In this document: positions 15,112-22,240 of the stretch, piece after piece
Layout: each line of letters opens with the position of its first letter
Position numbering within the stretch: position 1 is the first letter of the stretch
IMG/VR virus record: IMGVR_UViG_3300021961_000554
Coordinates: 1 to 26,060 of that record
Source: a virus
Strand: one strand, 5' to 3'
DNA: 26,060 nucleotides
Notes under the pieces: generated by a model
The model's input: the letters and a program-made list of their open reading frames with translations, nothing else
Databases searched by the model: none
Told to the model about the DNA's origin: nothing
Program-made: the position numbers and the translations under genes

Positions 15112-15691
15112 TAGTTTGATCAATTGTTTTATGTAAATCTTCTAAGTTTGTTTTGTTTTCTATAATAGAGTCGAATTTTTCAAGTGCCCATGCCCATTCA
15201 GATGCATGAACATTTTTGGGTTGAATTCCGAATTCTTCAAAATCTTTAAACCAACTTGGATCTTCACCTCTTTTTATTTTGATAACTTTTCCGCCTATAG
15301 ATTTTATCATATCAACTTCATTAGGAAATCTTACATCTGGGATCACCCAATTAGTATCTGGATTGTCTAGAATTTTCTTTTTTACTAAACTGACCCAAAT
15401 TCCATCAAAAAACCCTTCTCGCATACATTCGGTACCAAATACTTGCAGTACATATCTAGGAGTAATTTCTCGATTTATTTCGTTGGTCCAATATTCATCA
15501 GTTTTTTCTCTCCATTGTCTGCTTTCTGTTGTTTTTCCTTCTAGTAAATTTCTATCCCAATCGAAAAGTGTAGATACAGCATCTTTTAATTTGTCAGCAA
15601 AAGATATTTTTTGAAACTGATGAGACTTTATCAAATAATCAGCCACAGTACCTTTACCAGATCCTATCAAACCGCAGATGCCAATGATCAT
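15098..15691 (-). CDS. 1: Deoxynucleoside monophosphate kinase (gp1-like)
   Basis: 197 residues from the ATG at 15691. The upstream extension to 15904 lies inside gp13 and is basic, Cys/Arg/Ser-rich sequence typical of a wrong frame. The P-loop GLIGSGKGT is at residues 7-15, followed by a helix and FADKLKDA. VLQVFGTECMR and a VIPDVRFPNEVDMI segment match the phage deoxynucleotide monophosphate kinase family. The enzyme phosphorylates dNMPs to supply dNTPs for phage DNA. T4 gp1 has 241 residues. It starts 32 bases after gp13; I see no clear ribosome site or good late box, so it may be read through from gp13. Confidence 0.85.
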   Translation of the reverse strand: MIIGICGLIGSGKGTVADYLIKSHQFQKISFADKLKDAVSTLFDWDRNLLEGKTTESRQWREKTDEYWTNEINREITPRYVLQVFGTECMREGFFDGIWVSLVKKKILDNPDTNWVIPDVRFPNEVDMIKSIGGKVIKIKRGEDPSWFKDFEEFGIQPKNVHASEWAWALEKFDSIIENKTNLEDLHKTIDQTINYL

Positions 15692-15723
15692 TTCTACAGT
15701 ATATAAAATTTTAAGAAGTTTGT

Positions 15724-16509
15724 CTAGCCTATAACAAATGATAATGGAGTTCCGCCTTCGGCATAATTGCCAATTTCGGATTCTAATTTTTCCATTTCGT
15801 TTTGAGCTTCTGATTTTAAAGTGTCGCCGTTTAAAGCGCCACCGCCTTGAGGACCAGCTATTACAGCAAATTTTGATCGTGCTTCGCCTAGAGTATATTT
15901 GCACATAGCTAGTGTATATTCTCTAATCCATGGTTTGGCATAGATGTCTTGTAATAATATAAAGTCCGGTCTGTAATTTGATTGTGATAACAACACAGTC
16001 TCTCTAGAACGCTGTCTGCGGTGAATGGTTAATCTACGAGTGGGTTGATCAAAATGGAAATTAATAAATCCACCAAACATTCTCATTACTAGTTCTTGAT
16101 AACCAGCAAACATATCGTAGGTAGCTAGTCCACCAATTCTACCTGTTTGCAACAAATAAATGTTAGTATAAGCCAATTCAAATGGATCGAATGCTGTGCC
16201 ACCTTCTGACGAAGAAGCGCCTCCAACTGTACGTCTAAATATTTGATTAACTCTAATCACTTCGGAAGGTAAAATATACTGAGATTGGTCTTCTTGTAAC
16301 TCTAAAAATCCATAAGATTCTTCGACCGAATTGCTGGATCTTTGTCTGTACTTGTCCACAGCTGTTTTGAAACCCATTTCATAGTGTTTGGGGTCTAATT
16401 CAACTTCTACCATGCCATCACCCAGTCGAGTTTTGACATAATCGAATATTTCTTGTTTTGCAACCAATGTATCTTGGTCTGTAATTGTGTTATTGACTGT
16501 ATCTACCAT
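15724..16509 (-). CDS. 13: Neck protein gp13
   Basis: 261 residues (T4 gp13: 309). gp13 and gp14 form the neck that joins head and tail. N-terminal pattern: FDYVKTRLGDGMVEVELDPKHYEMGFKTAVDKYR, which aligns with the T4 start (RLG..., V-E-L-T-P-x-x-x...A-x-x-x-Y). The end, EMEKLESEIGNYAEGGTPLSFVIG, mirrors the T4 ending (EKEALREEL...PPFGILVG). The middle (YILPSEVIRVNQIFRR, MRMFGGFINFHF, RPDFILLQDIYAKPWIREYTLAMCKYTLGEAR) also fits. It is transcribed away from gp14 through a 31-base intergenic region with back-to-back late boxes. Confidence 0.85.
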   Translation of the reverse strand: MVDTVNNTITDQDTLVAKQEIFDYVKTRLGDGMVEVELDPKHYEMGFKTAVDKYRQRSSNSVEESYGFLELQEDQSQYILPSEVIRVNQIFRRTVGGASSSEGGTAFDPFELAYTNIYLLQTGRIGGLATYDMFAGYQELVMRMFGGFINFHFDQPTRRLTIHRRQRSRETVLLSQSNYRPDFILLQDIYAKPWIREYTLAMCKYTLGEARSKFAVIAGPQGGGALNGDTLKSEAQNEMEKLESEIGNYAEGGTPLSFVIG

Positions 16510-16516
16510 ACACTAC

Positions 16517-16524
16517 TATTTAAG
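16517..16524 (-). promoter_or_regulatory. Late promoter box CTTAAATA for gp13
   Basis: CTTAAATA (6 of 8, full TAAATA core) ends 7 bases before the gp13 ATG at 16509. It is separated by 2 bases from the plus-strand box of gp14. Confidence 0.5.
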
Positions 16525-16526
16525 TC

Positions 16527-16534
16527 TATAAATA
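16527..16534 (+). promoter_or_regulatory. Perfect T4-type late promoter box TATAAATA for gp14
   Basis: TATAAATA, 8 of 8 to the T4 late consensus, ends 6 bases before the gp14 ATG at 16541. The 6 bases (GTTAAA) hold no ribosome site, so the message should start at or next to the start codon. Confidence 0.75.
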
Positions 16535-16540
16535 GTTAAA

Positions 16541-17689
16541 ATGCCGCGATTATCTCTATACAAACCTGAAAAAGGCAATGACTACTTTTTTATGGACAAA
16601 ATTATATCTGAACGCTTTCAAGTGGGCGGGACAGACGCATATATTCACAAATATTTAGGCCCAGTAGATCAAGGAGAAACCAATGATGCCACACAGCCTA
16701 ATCGCGATGCAGCTGCTATATTAGAAACATCCATCCAAGATTTACTTTTTCTAGAAAACAGAGATCGCAAATATGATGTAGACGTTTACAAAGGCAGAGT
16801 AATCTACAACATACAAGATTTAGATTTTGATCTTAGCCAGTTTGGGTTGTTTTTACAAAATGATCAGTTGTTTATGGTTTTTCATCTTAATGATACTGTG
16901 GACATGCTGGGCAGAAAAATTATGGCAGGCGATGTAATTGAATTGCCACATCTTAAAGATGATCATTCTTTGATTGAAACAGACACAGAGACACTCAAGC
17001 GATATTATGTTGTAGAAGATGTTAATAGAGCAGCCGAAGGATTCAGTCAAACATGGTGGCCTCATCTTTTAAGAGTTCGTGTAAAAGGAATTTCCGATGC
17101 TCAAGAGTTTAGAGATATACTTGGAGACAAAACAGAAAATACTCATCAAAAAACCCGTGACACAGATATAGAAATCAATCAGGCAATCATTAACCAAGCA
17201 GAATCAGATGCCCCTTCTTCAGGTTATAACACCAAACAACTTCATGTTATGCCCACAGACGAAGAAGGCAAAGTTGCATTGGTCACTGTTGATGATGATA
17301 TGAAAACTGACACTGGTCATATTAATGTTGATAAAGTTTATCAAACACCAACTTCTAATGGATATCTTGAAGGATATCTAACAGGAGATGCTATACCAGC
17401 CAACGGGGAAACTTATGCAGCTGGATCATCATTTCCAGCCAATCCCGTTGAAGGTATGTATTATCTAAGAACAGACTATGCACCAAACAGATTGTTTAGG
17501 TTTGATGGAAGGAGATTTGTGAAAATAGAAGACAATGTTAGAGTGACAATGACTAATACATCTAGTCGTAAAACTCAAAAAACTGGATTTATCAACAATA
17601 CAAATACAACCACACTCAAAGATGGTTCTTCAACTACTCCTGAAAGAGTGGCGCTCAGCAAACTGTTGAAACCTAAGGCGGACAATTAA
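16541..17689 (+). CDS. 14: Neck protein gp14 with C-terminal extension
   Basis: 382 residues against 256 in T4. The N-terminal two thirds follow gp14: a start LSLYKPEKGNDYFFMDKII, a region DFDLSQFGLFLQNDQLFMVFHLND, then AGDVIELPHLKDD and a segment with NRAAEGFSQTWWPHLLRVRVKG (about 162-183), which I associate with gp14 of marine T4-like phages. About 200-270 is a polar linker. The C-terminal part has a short beta motif (about 300-331: EGMYYLRTDYAPNRLFRFDG then FVKIEDNVR) also seen in gp15 and gp18 here. gp14 completes the neck with gp13. Its stop overlaps the gp15 start (TAATG). Confidence 0.78.
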   Translation: MPRLSLYKPEKGNDYFFMDKIISERFQVGGTDAYIHKYLGPVDQGETNDATQPNRDAAAILETSIQDLLFLENRDRKYDVDVYKGRVIYNIQDLDFDLSQFGLFLQNDQLFMVFHLNDTVDMLGRKIMAGDVIELPHLKDDHSLIETDTETLKRYYVVEDVNRAAEGFSQTWWPHLLRVRVKGISDAQEFRDILGDKTENTHQKTRDTDIEINQAIINQAESDAPSSGYNTKQLHVMPTDEEGKVALVTVDDDMKTDTGHINVDKVYQTPTSNGYLEGYLTGDAIPANGETYAAGSSFPANPVEGMYYLRTDYAPNRLFRFDGRRFVKIEDNVRVTMTNTSSRKTQKTGFINNTNTTTLKDGSSTTPERVALSKLLKPKADN

Positions 17690-19170
17690 TGCAACATTTC
17701 TATGATGCTCAGATAAGAAGATATATTGTGCAATTTATTCGCATGATGTCAAACTTTTCTTATGTCACAGGAAAAAATTCAAAAGGTGTTTCTGAAACAC
17801 TTCAGGTGCCAGTCAAATATGGAGATATGTCTAGACAGGTGGCGCAGATCATCAAAAAGGGATCTGAGAATACACTGATAGCTGCTCCACAAATATCTTG
17901 TTACATTACAGCACTAACATATGACCGACCAAGAATGCAAAATCCTTATCATATAGATAAAAAACACATTCGTGAGAGAGAATATGACCCGGCAACTCAA
18001 TCATACACAGGCGCACCTGGACAAAGTCATACTATAGAACGAATTATGCCTACTCCTTTTCAAATCACATTTAAAGCAGACATATTCACTACTAATACTG
18101 ATCAAAAATTGCAAATATTAGAACAAATACTAGTTTTGTTTAATCCTGCTCTAGAACTACAAACCACAGATAATTTTTTAGACTGGACATCACTAAGTTA
18201 TGTAGAATTATCTGATATAAATTTTACTTCTAGATCTATACCACAAGGAATAGCCGACGAAATCGATGTGGCTTCTTTAACATTTACTACTCCTATTTGG
18301 TTGTCGCCACCAGCTAAACTAAAAAAACTTGGTGTGATAGAAAAAATTATTGCCAGCATATATGATGAAGATGCTGGTGTAATCGATGTTCAAGGCATAC
18401 TAGGTGAATCGCTGTTAAGCAGACAGTACGTGACTCCTGGCCAATATGCTGTGCTATTGATAGGAAACAGAATGACACTGTTAGGCACCAATCAAAAATC
18501 AGGCGGGCATGCCACAGCCACACTTAACAAAGCATTCGAATCTCAGTCGCAATATGGCAACAAAACCAATTGGCTTAAATTAGAATCGTTATATTCCAAA
18601 ACCATTAATGGCGGTCTTACACAGGTTAAGCTGCAACAGAGTGCTACCACAGTTAATGGTGATGACATCATAGTCGAAGTCACAGGTACTTGTGCAATAG
18701 ATCCACAAGACGAATACACACTGTTGTTTACAGTAGATCCAGACACAGTGCCTACCAACACCATAGATGCCGTTGATGCTGTGATAAATCCTCTAACATT
18801 TAATCCCACTGATGTAGCCAATGGAACCAGATATCTGCTTACAGAGTCTATTGGCAGTAGCAAAGATGATTCTACACAAAATACAGGACCTAGTGCTTGG
18901 GGCAATCTTATTGCAAGTGCTAATGATATAATTGAAAAAGTTGATGGTGTTTGGGTTGTGGATTTTAATACCGATTTCGATGATGGTTCTACACAACTAA
19001 CAAGAGGGGGGTTAGATTCTTCTTCTTTGGGAGACAGCACATATAAAACAATTCATTATGTGACTAATATGAAAACTGGTGTACAATACAAATGGTTACC
19101 AGATGTTGGTTATTGGGTAAAATCTTATGAAGGATTTTATGCTCCAGGAACTTGGTCTATAATATTTTAA
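17689..19170 (+). CDS. 15: Tail terminator/sheath stabiliser gp15 with long C-terminal extension
   Basis: 493 residues; T4 gp15 has 272. The first 225 residues follow T4 gp15: a start FYDAQIRRYIVQFIRMMSNF, QVPVKYGDMSRQ, ISCYITALTYDRPRMQNPYH, RIMPTPFQITFKADIFTTNTDQKLQILEQIL and a final LTFTTPIWLSPPAK. gp15 caps the finished tail tube and sheath and joins it to the neck. Residues 226-493 are an added part with beta-rich, W/Y-containing motifs (IIEKVDGVWVVDFN, VQYKWLPDVGYWVKSYEGF) like those in gp14 and gp18. It is coupled to gp14 by a one-base overlap and followed by the Nudix gene. Confidence 0.88.
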   Translation: MQHFYDAQIRRYIVQFIRMMSNFSYVTGKNSKGVSETLQVPVKYGDMSRQVAQIIKKGSENTLIAAPQISCYITALTYDRPRMQNPYHIDKKHIREREYDPATQSYTGAPGQSHTIERIMPTPFQITFKADIFTTNTDQKLQILEQILVLFNPALELQTTDNFLDWTSLSYVELSDINFTSRSIPQGIADEIDVASLTFTTPIWLSPPAKLKKLGVIEKIIASIYDEDAGVIDVQGILGESLLSRQYVTPGQYAVLLIGNRMTLLGTNQKSGGHATATLNKAFESQSQYGNKTNWLKLESLYSKTINGGLTQVKLQQSATTVNGDDIIVEVTGTCAIDPQDEYTLLFTVDPDTVPTNTIDAVDAVINPLTFNPTDVANGTRYLLTESIGSSKDDSTQNTGPSAWGNLIASANDIIEKVDGVWVVDFNTDFDDGSTQLTRGGLDSSSLGDSTYKTIHYVTNMKTGVQYKWLPDVGYWVKSYEGFYAPGTWSIIF

Positions 19171-19172
19171 AG

Positions 19173-19180
19173 TATAAAAT
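19173..19180 (+). promoter_or_regulatory. Late promoter-like box TATAAAAT within a hairpin, before the Nudix gene
   Basis: TATAAAAT ends 5 bases before the ATG at 19186 and resembles the T4 late box, with one extra A (TATAAAATA). It overlaps the right arm of a perfect 9-bp AT-only inverted repeat (19161-19169 and 19175-19183, 5-base loop) that also contains the gp15 stop codon. Weaker than the other late boxes. Confidence 0.4.
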
Positions 19181-19185
19181 ATTGT

Positions 19186-19608
19186 ATGAGTGAAATCACT
19201 GCTACTGGATCTTTATTTTATGCCAAGTCTACTAAAAGATTTTTGTTTTTAAACAGATCAATCAAACAGCGAGGCACGTGGGGAATGGTGGGCGGCAAGT
19301 CTATAGAAACAGAAACTCCATGGCAGGGTCTACAGAGAGAAATTGTAGAAGAAATAGGATTTCAGCCGTCCATTCAAAAAACTATACCATTAGAACTTTT
19401 TGTAAGCAAAGACACTCGCTTCAAGTTTCATACCTTTGTATGCGTAGTAGAACAGGAATTTCTGCCCCGTTTGAATGGAGAACACTCAGGATATGCTTGG
19501 GTTTCCATTAATGCTTGGCCCAAGCCATTGCATGATGGTGTTAAAAAAACTCTTCAAAATAATAGTATTAAAACTAAACTTCAAACAATTTTAGATTTGA
19601 TTGTTTAG
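19186..19608 (+). CDS. Nudix hydrolase
   Basis: 140 residues with a complete Nudix box at 37-59: G-x5-E-x7-RE-x-x-EE-x-G-F (GKSIETE, then REIVEEIGF), every signature residue present. These enzymes cleave nucleoside diphosphates linked to another group, such as oxidised dNTPs, ADP-ribose or mRNA caps; T4 carries NudE. The substrate cannot be read from the sequence. TWGMVGGK before the box is typical. It follows gp15 on the plus strand and converges on the fibre-region gene at 19605, with the two stops overlapping by four bases. Confidence 0.93.
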   Translation: MSEITATGSLFYAKSTKRFLFLNRSIKQRGTWGMVGGKSIETETPWQGLQREIVEEIGFQPSIQKTIPLELFVSKDTRFKFHTFVCVVEQEFLPRLNGEHSGYAWVSINAWPKPLHDGVKKTLQNNSIKTKLQTILDLIV

Positions 19609-19820
19609 GGTCTTAGCACAGGAGATATGTGTGCAGTGCCTTGAGGTGCTTTGTAGTCAGCGATGGTGCCACCGTCTGTGACCCAGCCTTGGACATGTTC
19701 GTTAGCTTCAGCAACCACTGTTCTTTTCAATCTGCCCGAGTCTGTGTATGCTACTTTTACTGTGGAAGCATCTGCTTCGTACTGTACGCCGAGTATCTGT
19801 GTTTTTGATGTGAGTGACAT
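19605..19820 (-). CDS. Small tail-fibre-region protein of unknown function (71 aa)
   Basis: 71 residues from the ATG at 19820 (MSLTSKTQILGV). The ORF could extend to 19850, but a late box (19826-19833) ends exactly 5 bases before 19820, which fixes the start. It is a small alpha/beta protein with two beta strands (ILGVQYEADASTVKVAYTD, about 9-27), then EHVQGWVTDGGTIADYKAP and a Pro-containing tail. I do not recognise it. It is the last gene of the fibre array in transcription order, so a fibre accessory or assembly role is possible. Confidence 0.6.
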   Translation of the reverse strand: MSLTSKTQILGVQYEADASTVKVAYTDSGRLKRTVVAEANEHVQGWVTDGGTIADYKAPQGTAHISPVLRP

Positions 19821-19825
19821 GTGTT

Positions 19826-19833
19826 TATTTATT
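19826..19833 (-). promoter_or_regulatory. Late promoter box AATAAATA
   Basis: AATAAATA (7 of 8 to the T4 late box) ends 5 bases before the ATG at 19820 and overlaps the stop of the preceding gene. It decides the start of that gene. Confidence 0.55.
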
Positions 19834-20248
19834 ATGGTTTGGTGGGCCAACGCAGGTTGCTGAGATCTTCTTGTAGAGCACCAGAATCTGTGGTCTCATA
19901 GTTGTTGGGTAAATCTCTCAGTGCTTGTCTGTAGGCAGTCATTTCAGCTGACATGGTTTGATCGCTCAGTGCCAGATAATCAGTTTCTGCCAGTTTGACT
20001 GTTCTTTGAGTTCTAAGATTGGCCAAGGGTTGAGCGGTAATCAGAGCAGTCTTTTCTGTACTGACCTGTGCCCAGGTGTACAATTGTGAATCACTGACAA
20101 TTGCCATACCGTTGGCATCTGCTCCGGTTATATAATCAACTTGAGCATTGTATTCTGCTTCTGTGGTGGGTTCATTTACTACAACAAATTCATATGAATT
20201 TCCATTTTTCAAATTCAATGATGTAATTGCTTTGGCTATGGTGGTCAT
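19832..20248 (-). CDS. Tail fibre assembly chaperone-like protein
   Basis: 138 residues. The C-terminal part contains ETDYLALSDQTMSAEMTAYRQALRDLPNN (about 88-116), the hallmark of phage tail-assembly chaperone-type proteins (D-W/Y-L-x-x-S-D...M...WR/YRQxLRDLP). These small proteins help fold or attach tail fibres. The N-terminal half (NLKNGNSYEFVVVNEPTTEAEYNAQV) is a small beta/helix region. Its ATG overlaps the stop of the upstream fibre gene (TAATG), suggesting it serves that fibre. Confidence 0.7.
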   Translation of the reverse strand: MTTIAKAITSLNLKNGNSYEFVVVNEPTTEAEYNAQVDYITGADANGMAIVSDSQLYTWAQVSTEKTALITAQPLANLRTQRTVKLAETDYLALSDQTMSAEMTAYRQALRDLPNNYETTDSGALQEDLSNLRWPTKP

Positions 20249-20754
20249 TATGCTAGTACCTCAATCAGTGTGAGACCCATCGTTCTCTGTTGCGACGTAC
20301 GATTGTAGTTAAATGTTAATGCTCCATTATCACACTTGCCTTGAACACCATAAGTTACAGAACTGGTTGTATTAGGACTGTCTAGATAAGTGATGCTGGT
20401 GCCTGTACTTCTGGTCCATCCTTGATATGAAGCATAAGAACTGTTGTGACCTGATGTTGTGATGTTGGTGCCATCTCTAGACAAACAGATATGAGCCATA
20501 TTGGATGTATTACTGAGTTCAATATCAGATGGTGCTGTGTGAATGATTAAAATTTTTGAACTAGTGGCGCTGGGTGTGATAGCCAGTGTGATAATTGTGT
20601 AATAACTGGTGGCCGCAACTGCCAAATTGGCGTTGCTGTCTGTGTGTACTACTTGACCAATCTTGCCCACATCAATGGCAGCTGGCAGTGATGTCAGTCC
20701 ACTCATTGAAGTTATAGCACTGGCAGAATTATTGTTCAGTCTGGTGATGGCCAT
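20248..20754 (-). CDS. Short tail fibre/adhesin-like protein
   Basis: 168 residues, rich in Ser, Thr and Asn. The N-terminus MAITRLNNNSASAITSMSGL is a common start of marine phage fibre or adhesin subunits and the C-terminal beta-rich domain (about 45-168: ATSYYTIITLAITPSATSSKILII, HICLSRDG, MGLTLIEVLA) has a jelly-roll-like strand pattern. Probably a receptor-contacting or fibre-tip protein. AGGAG lies 6 bases before the ATG, inside the end of the preceding gene. It is followed by the chaperone-like gene. Confidence 0.6.
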   Translation of the reverse strand: MAITRLNNNSASAITSMSGLTSLPAAIDVGKIGQVVHTDSNANLAVAATSYYTIITLAITPSATSSKILIIHTAPSDIELSNTSNMAHICLSRDGTNITTSGHNSSYASYQGWTRSTGTSITYLDSPNTTSSVTYGVQGKCDNGALTFNYNRTSQQRTMGLTLIEVLA

Positions 20755-20780
20755 GTTATGCTCCTATTAATTTGTATCCA
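20752..20780. repeat. Junction repeat copy 1 (29 bp)
   Basis: A 29-bp sequence identical to 21308-21336. On the minus strand it holds the last codons of a C1q-like gene (ending KLIGA), its stop, an AGGAG ribosome site and the ATG of the next gene. A 14-bp part (ttatgctcctatta) recurs at 22241-22254. It forms the boundary between gene cassettes. Confidence 0.85.
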
Positions 20781-21310
20781 AAAAATTGTGATTGATTAAC
20801 ATCACTGCCATCTATTCGAGGTGAACCAGATGCATCACTAATTCTAGCATATACTTGTACATAATCTCCCACACTTAAATCGAGCGTTGTACTTAATGTA
20901 GCTTGATATGCTTTGATATCATTACTGTTAAAATTTGTTGATATCTTGTGTTGCACAGAACCATTTTTATAAAAATACATATTACAGTTTTGTAGATTAG
21001 CCGCCGATACTGCATCAAGGTGTGTGCTAGCAAAAAAATAATATTTTCCTGCTTGACCAGAAGGGACAGTGAATTTGTAATTACTTGCTGAATTATCATA
21101 AGCACTATTTGTGTCATATAAAACAGTATCAAAAGCAACTAAAGTAATAACTTCATGTGATATGTCTTGTAAGGTATTCATTCGTGTATTAAACGCCGGA
21201 GTATTCTGCATAGCACTAGCATTTAAAGTTACATTACCACTACCATCAGATGAGAACAGAGCATTTCCGCCGGTGTCTTGGAATGTGTCTACCTTGATGA
21301 TTGATGTCAT
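20756..21310 (-). CDS. C1q/jelly-roll-like short fibre protein, paralogue A
   Basis: 184 residues. The N-terminal module (KVDTFQDTGGNALFSSDGSGNVTL then NTPAF, 6-40) is shared with the genes at 21312 and 22241. The C-terminal domain (about 45-184) shows the C1q/TNF-like order: an FDTVLYDTNSAYD strand, YKFTVPSGQAGKYYFFAS, MYFYKNGSVQHKIST, DLSVGDYVQVYARI, and a last strand FFGYKLIGA. C1q-like domains trimerise and bind receptors. Its ATG lies just after the stop of paralogue B. Receptor-binding fibre tip is the likely role. Confidence 0.75.
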   Translation of the reverse strand: MTSIIKVDTFQDTGGNALFSSDGSGNVTLNASAMQNTPAFNTRMNTLQDISHEVITLVAFDTVLYDTNSAYDNSASNYKFTVPSGQAGKYYFFASTHLDAVSAANLQNCNMYFYKNGSVQHKISTNFNSNDIKAYQATLSTTLDLSVGDYVQVYARISDASGSPRIDGSDVNQSQFFGYKLIGA

Positions 21311-21336
21311 GTTATGCTCCTATTAATTTGTATCCA
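21308..21336. repeat. Junction repeat copy 2 (29 bp)
   Basis: Identical to 20752-20780. It spans the end of paralogue B (last residues YKLIGA), its stop codon, the AGGAG ribosome site and the start of paralogue A. The coding sequences on either side have diverged much more than this junction. Confidence 0.85.
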
Positions 21337-21845
21337 TAAAAGAAACAATCTCCAGCATATAATTGAGCTGAGCTGTCATCATTTTGTCGAGAATATATAG
21401 CAACTGTATCTCCTACAGATAGATCTCGCACCATACTTCCATTAACAACTATATCTGTTGCAACACCTACTGTGTTATTTGTATAAGGTATTGTTCCTGT
21501 TAATTGAGAACCACTAATATCAAAAATTAAATCTCCTCGTTTTCCATCAGCTATCCCATTTGTGTAATATAATTGTGCGTGAAAGAAATATTTTCCTGCT
21601 TTCCCACTAGGAACAGTAAATTTATATGTTGATGTACTAAAGGTATTATCTGTATCAAAAACTATTGAATTCCATTGAACAATCTGAATTGTATCAACTG
21701 TTAATGTATAGTTTGTTGTAAATTTTACAGAAAAAGCAGGAGTATTTGTTATCGCACCACCAGAAGATATTGTTCCACTGCCGTCAGAAGTCAGCAGTGT
21801 GTTGCCGCCTCTGTCCTGGATTTGATTGACCTTTAGTATGCTCAC
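21312..21845 (-). CDS. C1q/jelly-roll-like short fibre protein, paralogue B
   Basis: 177 residues with a GTG start (21845) preceded by AGGA. Same plan as its neighbours: N-terminal module KVNQIQDRGGNTLLTSDGSG and ITNTPAF, then a C1q-like domain with IVFDTDNTF, YKFTVPSGKAGKYFFHA, a DLSVGDTVAIYSRQ strand and the end FFYGYKLIGA. The receptor-facing middle (about 95-150) differs strongly from paralogue A. Its DNA is very AT-rich compared with the gene just upstream. Confidence 0.75.
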   Translation of the reverse strand: MSILKVNQIQDRGGNTLLTSDGSGTISSGGAITNTPAFSVKFTTNYTLTVDTIQIVQWNSIVFDTDNTFSTSTYKFTVPSGKAGKYFFHAQLYYTNGIADGKRGDLIFDISGSQLTGTIPYTNNTVGVATDIVVNGSMVRDLSVGDTVAIYSRQNDDSSAQLYAGDCFFYGYKLIGA

Positions 21846-21854
21846 TGTGTATTC

Positions 21855-22220
21855 CTATGCTTTGGGGTTGTCAGTCTTGATCTGTTTGACTCTGAGATAC
21901 CAAGCAGATGTTTTGGCAGTGTCGCCAAACTTGCCGGCATCAATGTCATGATACAGTTCATCCAACTGAGCGCCCAAATCTCCGTATGATGTCTTCCTTG
22001 TGCTGTCCACACCCGCATTGGATTCTGAAGTGTTGCCCGCGGTTTCGTAGGTGGCCAGTTGTTCGGCAGTGGGTTGTGCCACTCCGCTCACGTTCCATGC
22101 CTTGATGTATGGACCTGCTCCGTTGGAATCATCCTGTAGCAACACATCCGAAGTGAAGTCCACTGAACTCACTCCATTGGCTGCCAGATACAGTTTGATT
22201 TTGGTTGATAGTTGTGCCAT
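21855..22220 (-). CDS. Fibre-associated small protein (121 aa)
   Basis: 121 residues, with a strong ribosome site (AAAGGAG at 22227-22233, 6 bases before the ATG). The C-terminal half, RKTSYGDLGAQLDELYHDIDAGKFG then AWYLRVKQIKTDNP, matches a helical motif often found in phage tail fibre or fibre-assembly proteins (Y-G-x-x-x-x-Q-L-D-x-L-x-H-D-I). The N-terminal half (SSVDFTSDVLLQDDSNGAGPYIKAWNV) looks like a small beta domain. A chaperone or connector for the adjacent fibres is likely. GC content is visibly higher than in the two flanking C1q-like genes. Confidence 0.6.
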   Translation of the reverse strand: MAQLSTKIKLYLAANGVSSVDFTSDVLLQDDSNGAGPYIKAWNVSGVAQPTAEQLATYETAGNTSESNAGVDSTRKTSYGDLGAQLDELYHDIDAGKFGDTAKTSAWYLRVKQIKTDNPKA

Positions 22221-22240
22221 TGTTTTCTCCTTTGTTTAAT

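Noticed and set aside
15692-15904. N-terminal extension of the dNMP kinase
   Set aside because: It lies inside gp13 and is Arg/Cys/Ser-rich as expected from a shadow frame; the P-loop family starts at MIIGICG (15691).
19821-19850. Ten extra residues at the start of the 19605 gene
   Set aside because: A late box ends 5 bases before the internal ATG at 19820.
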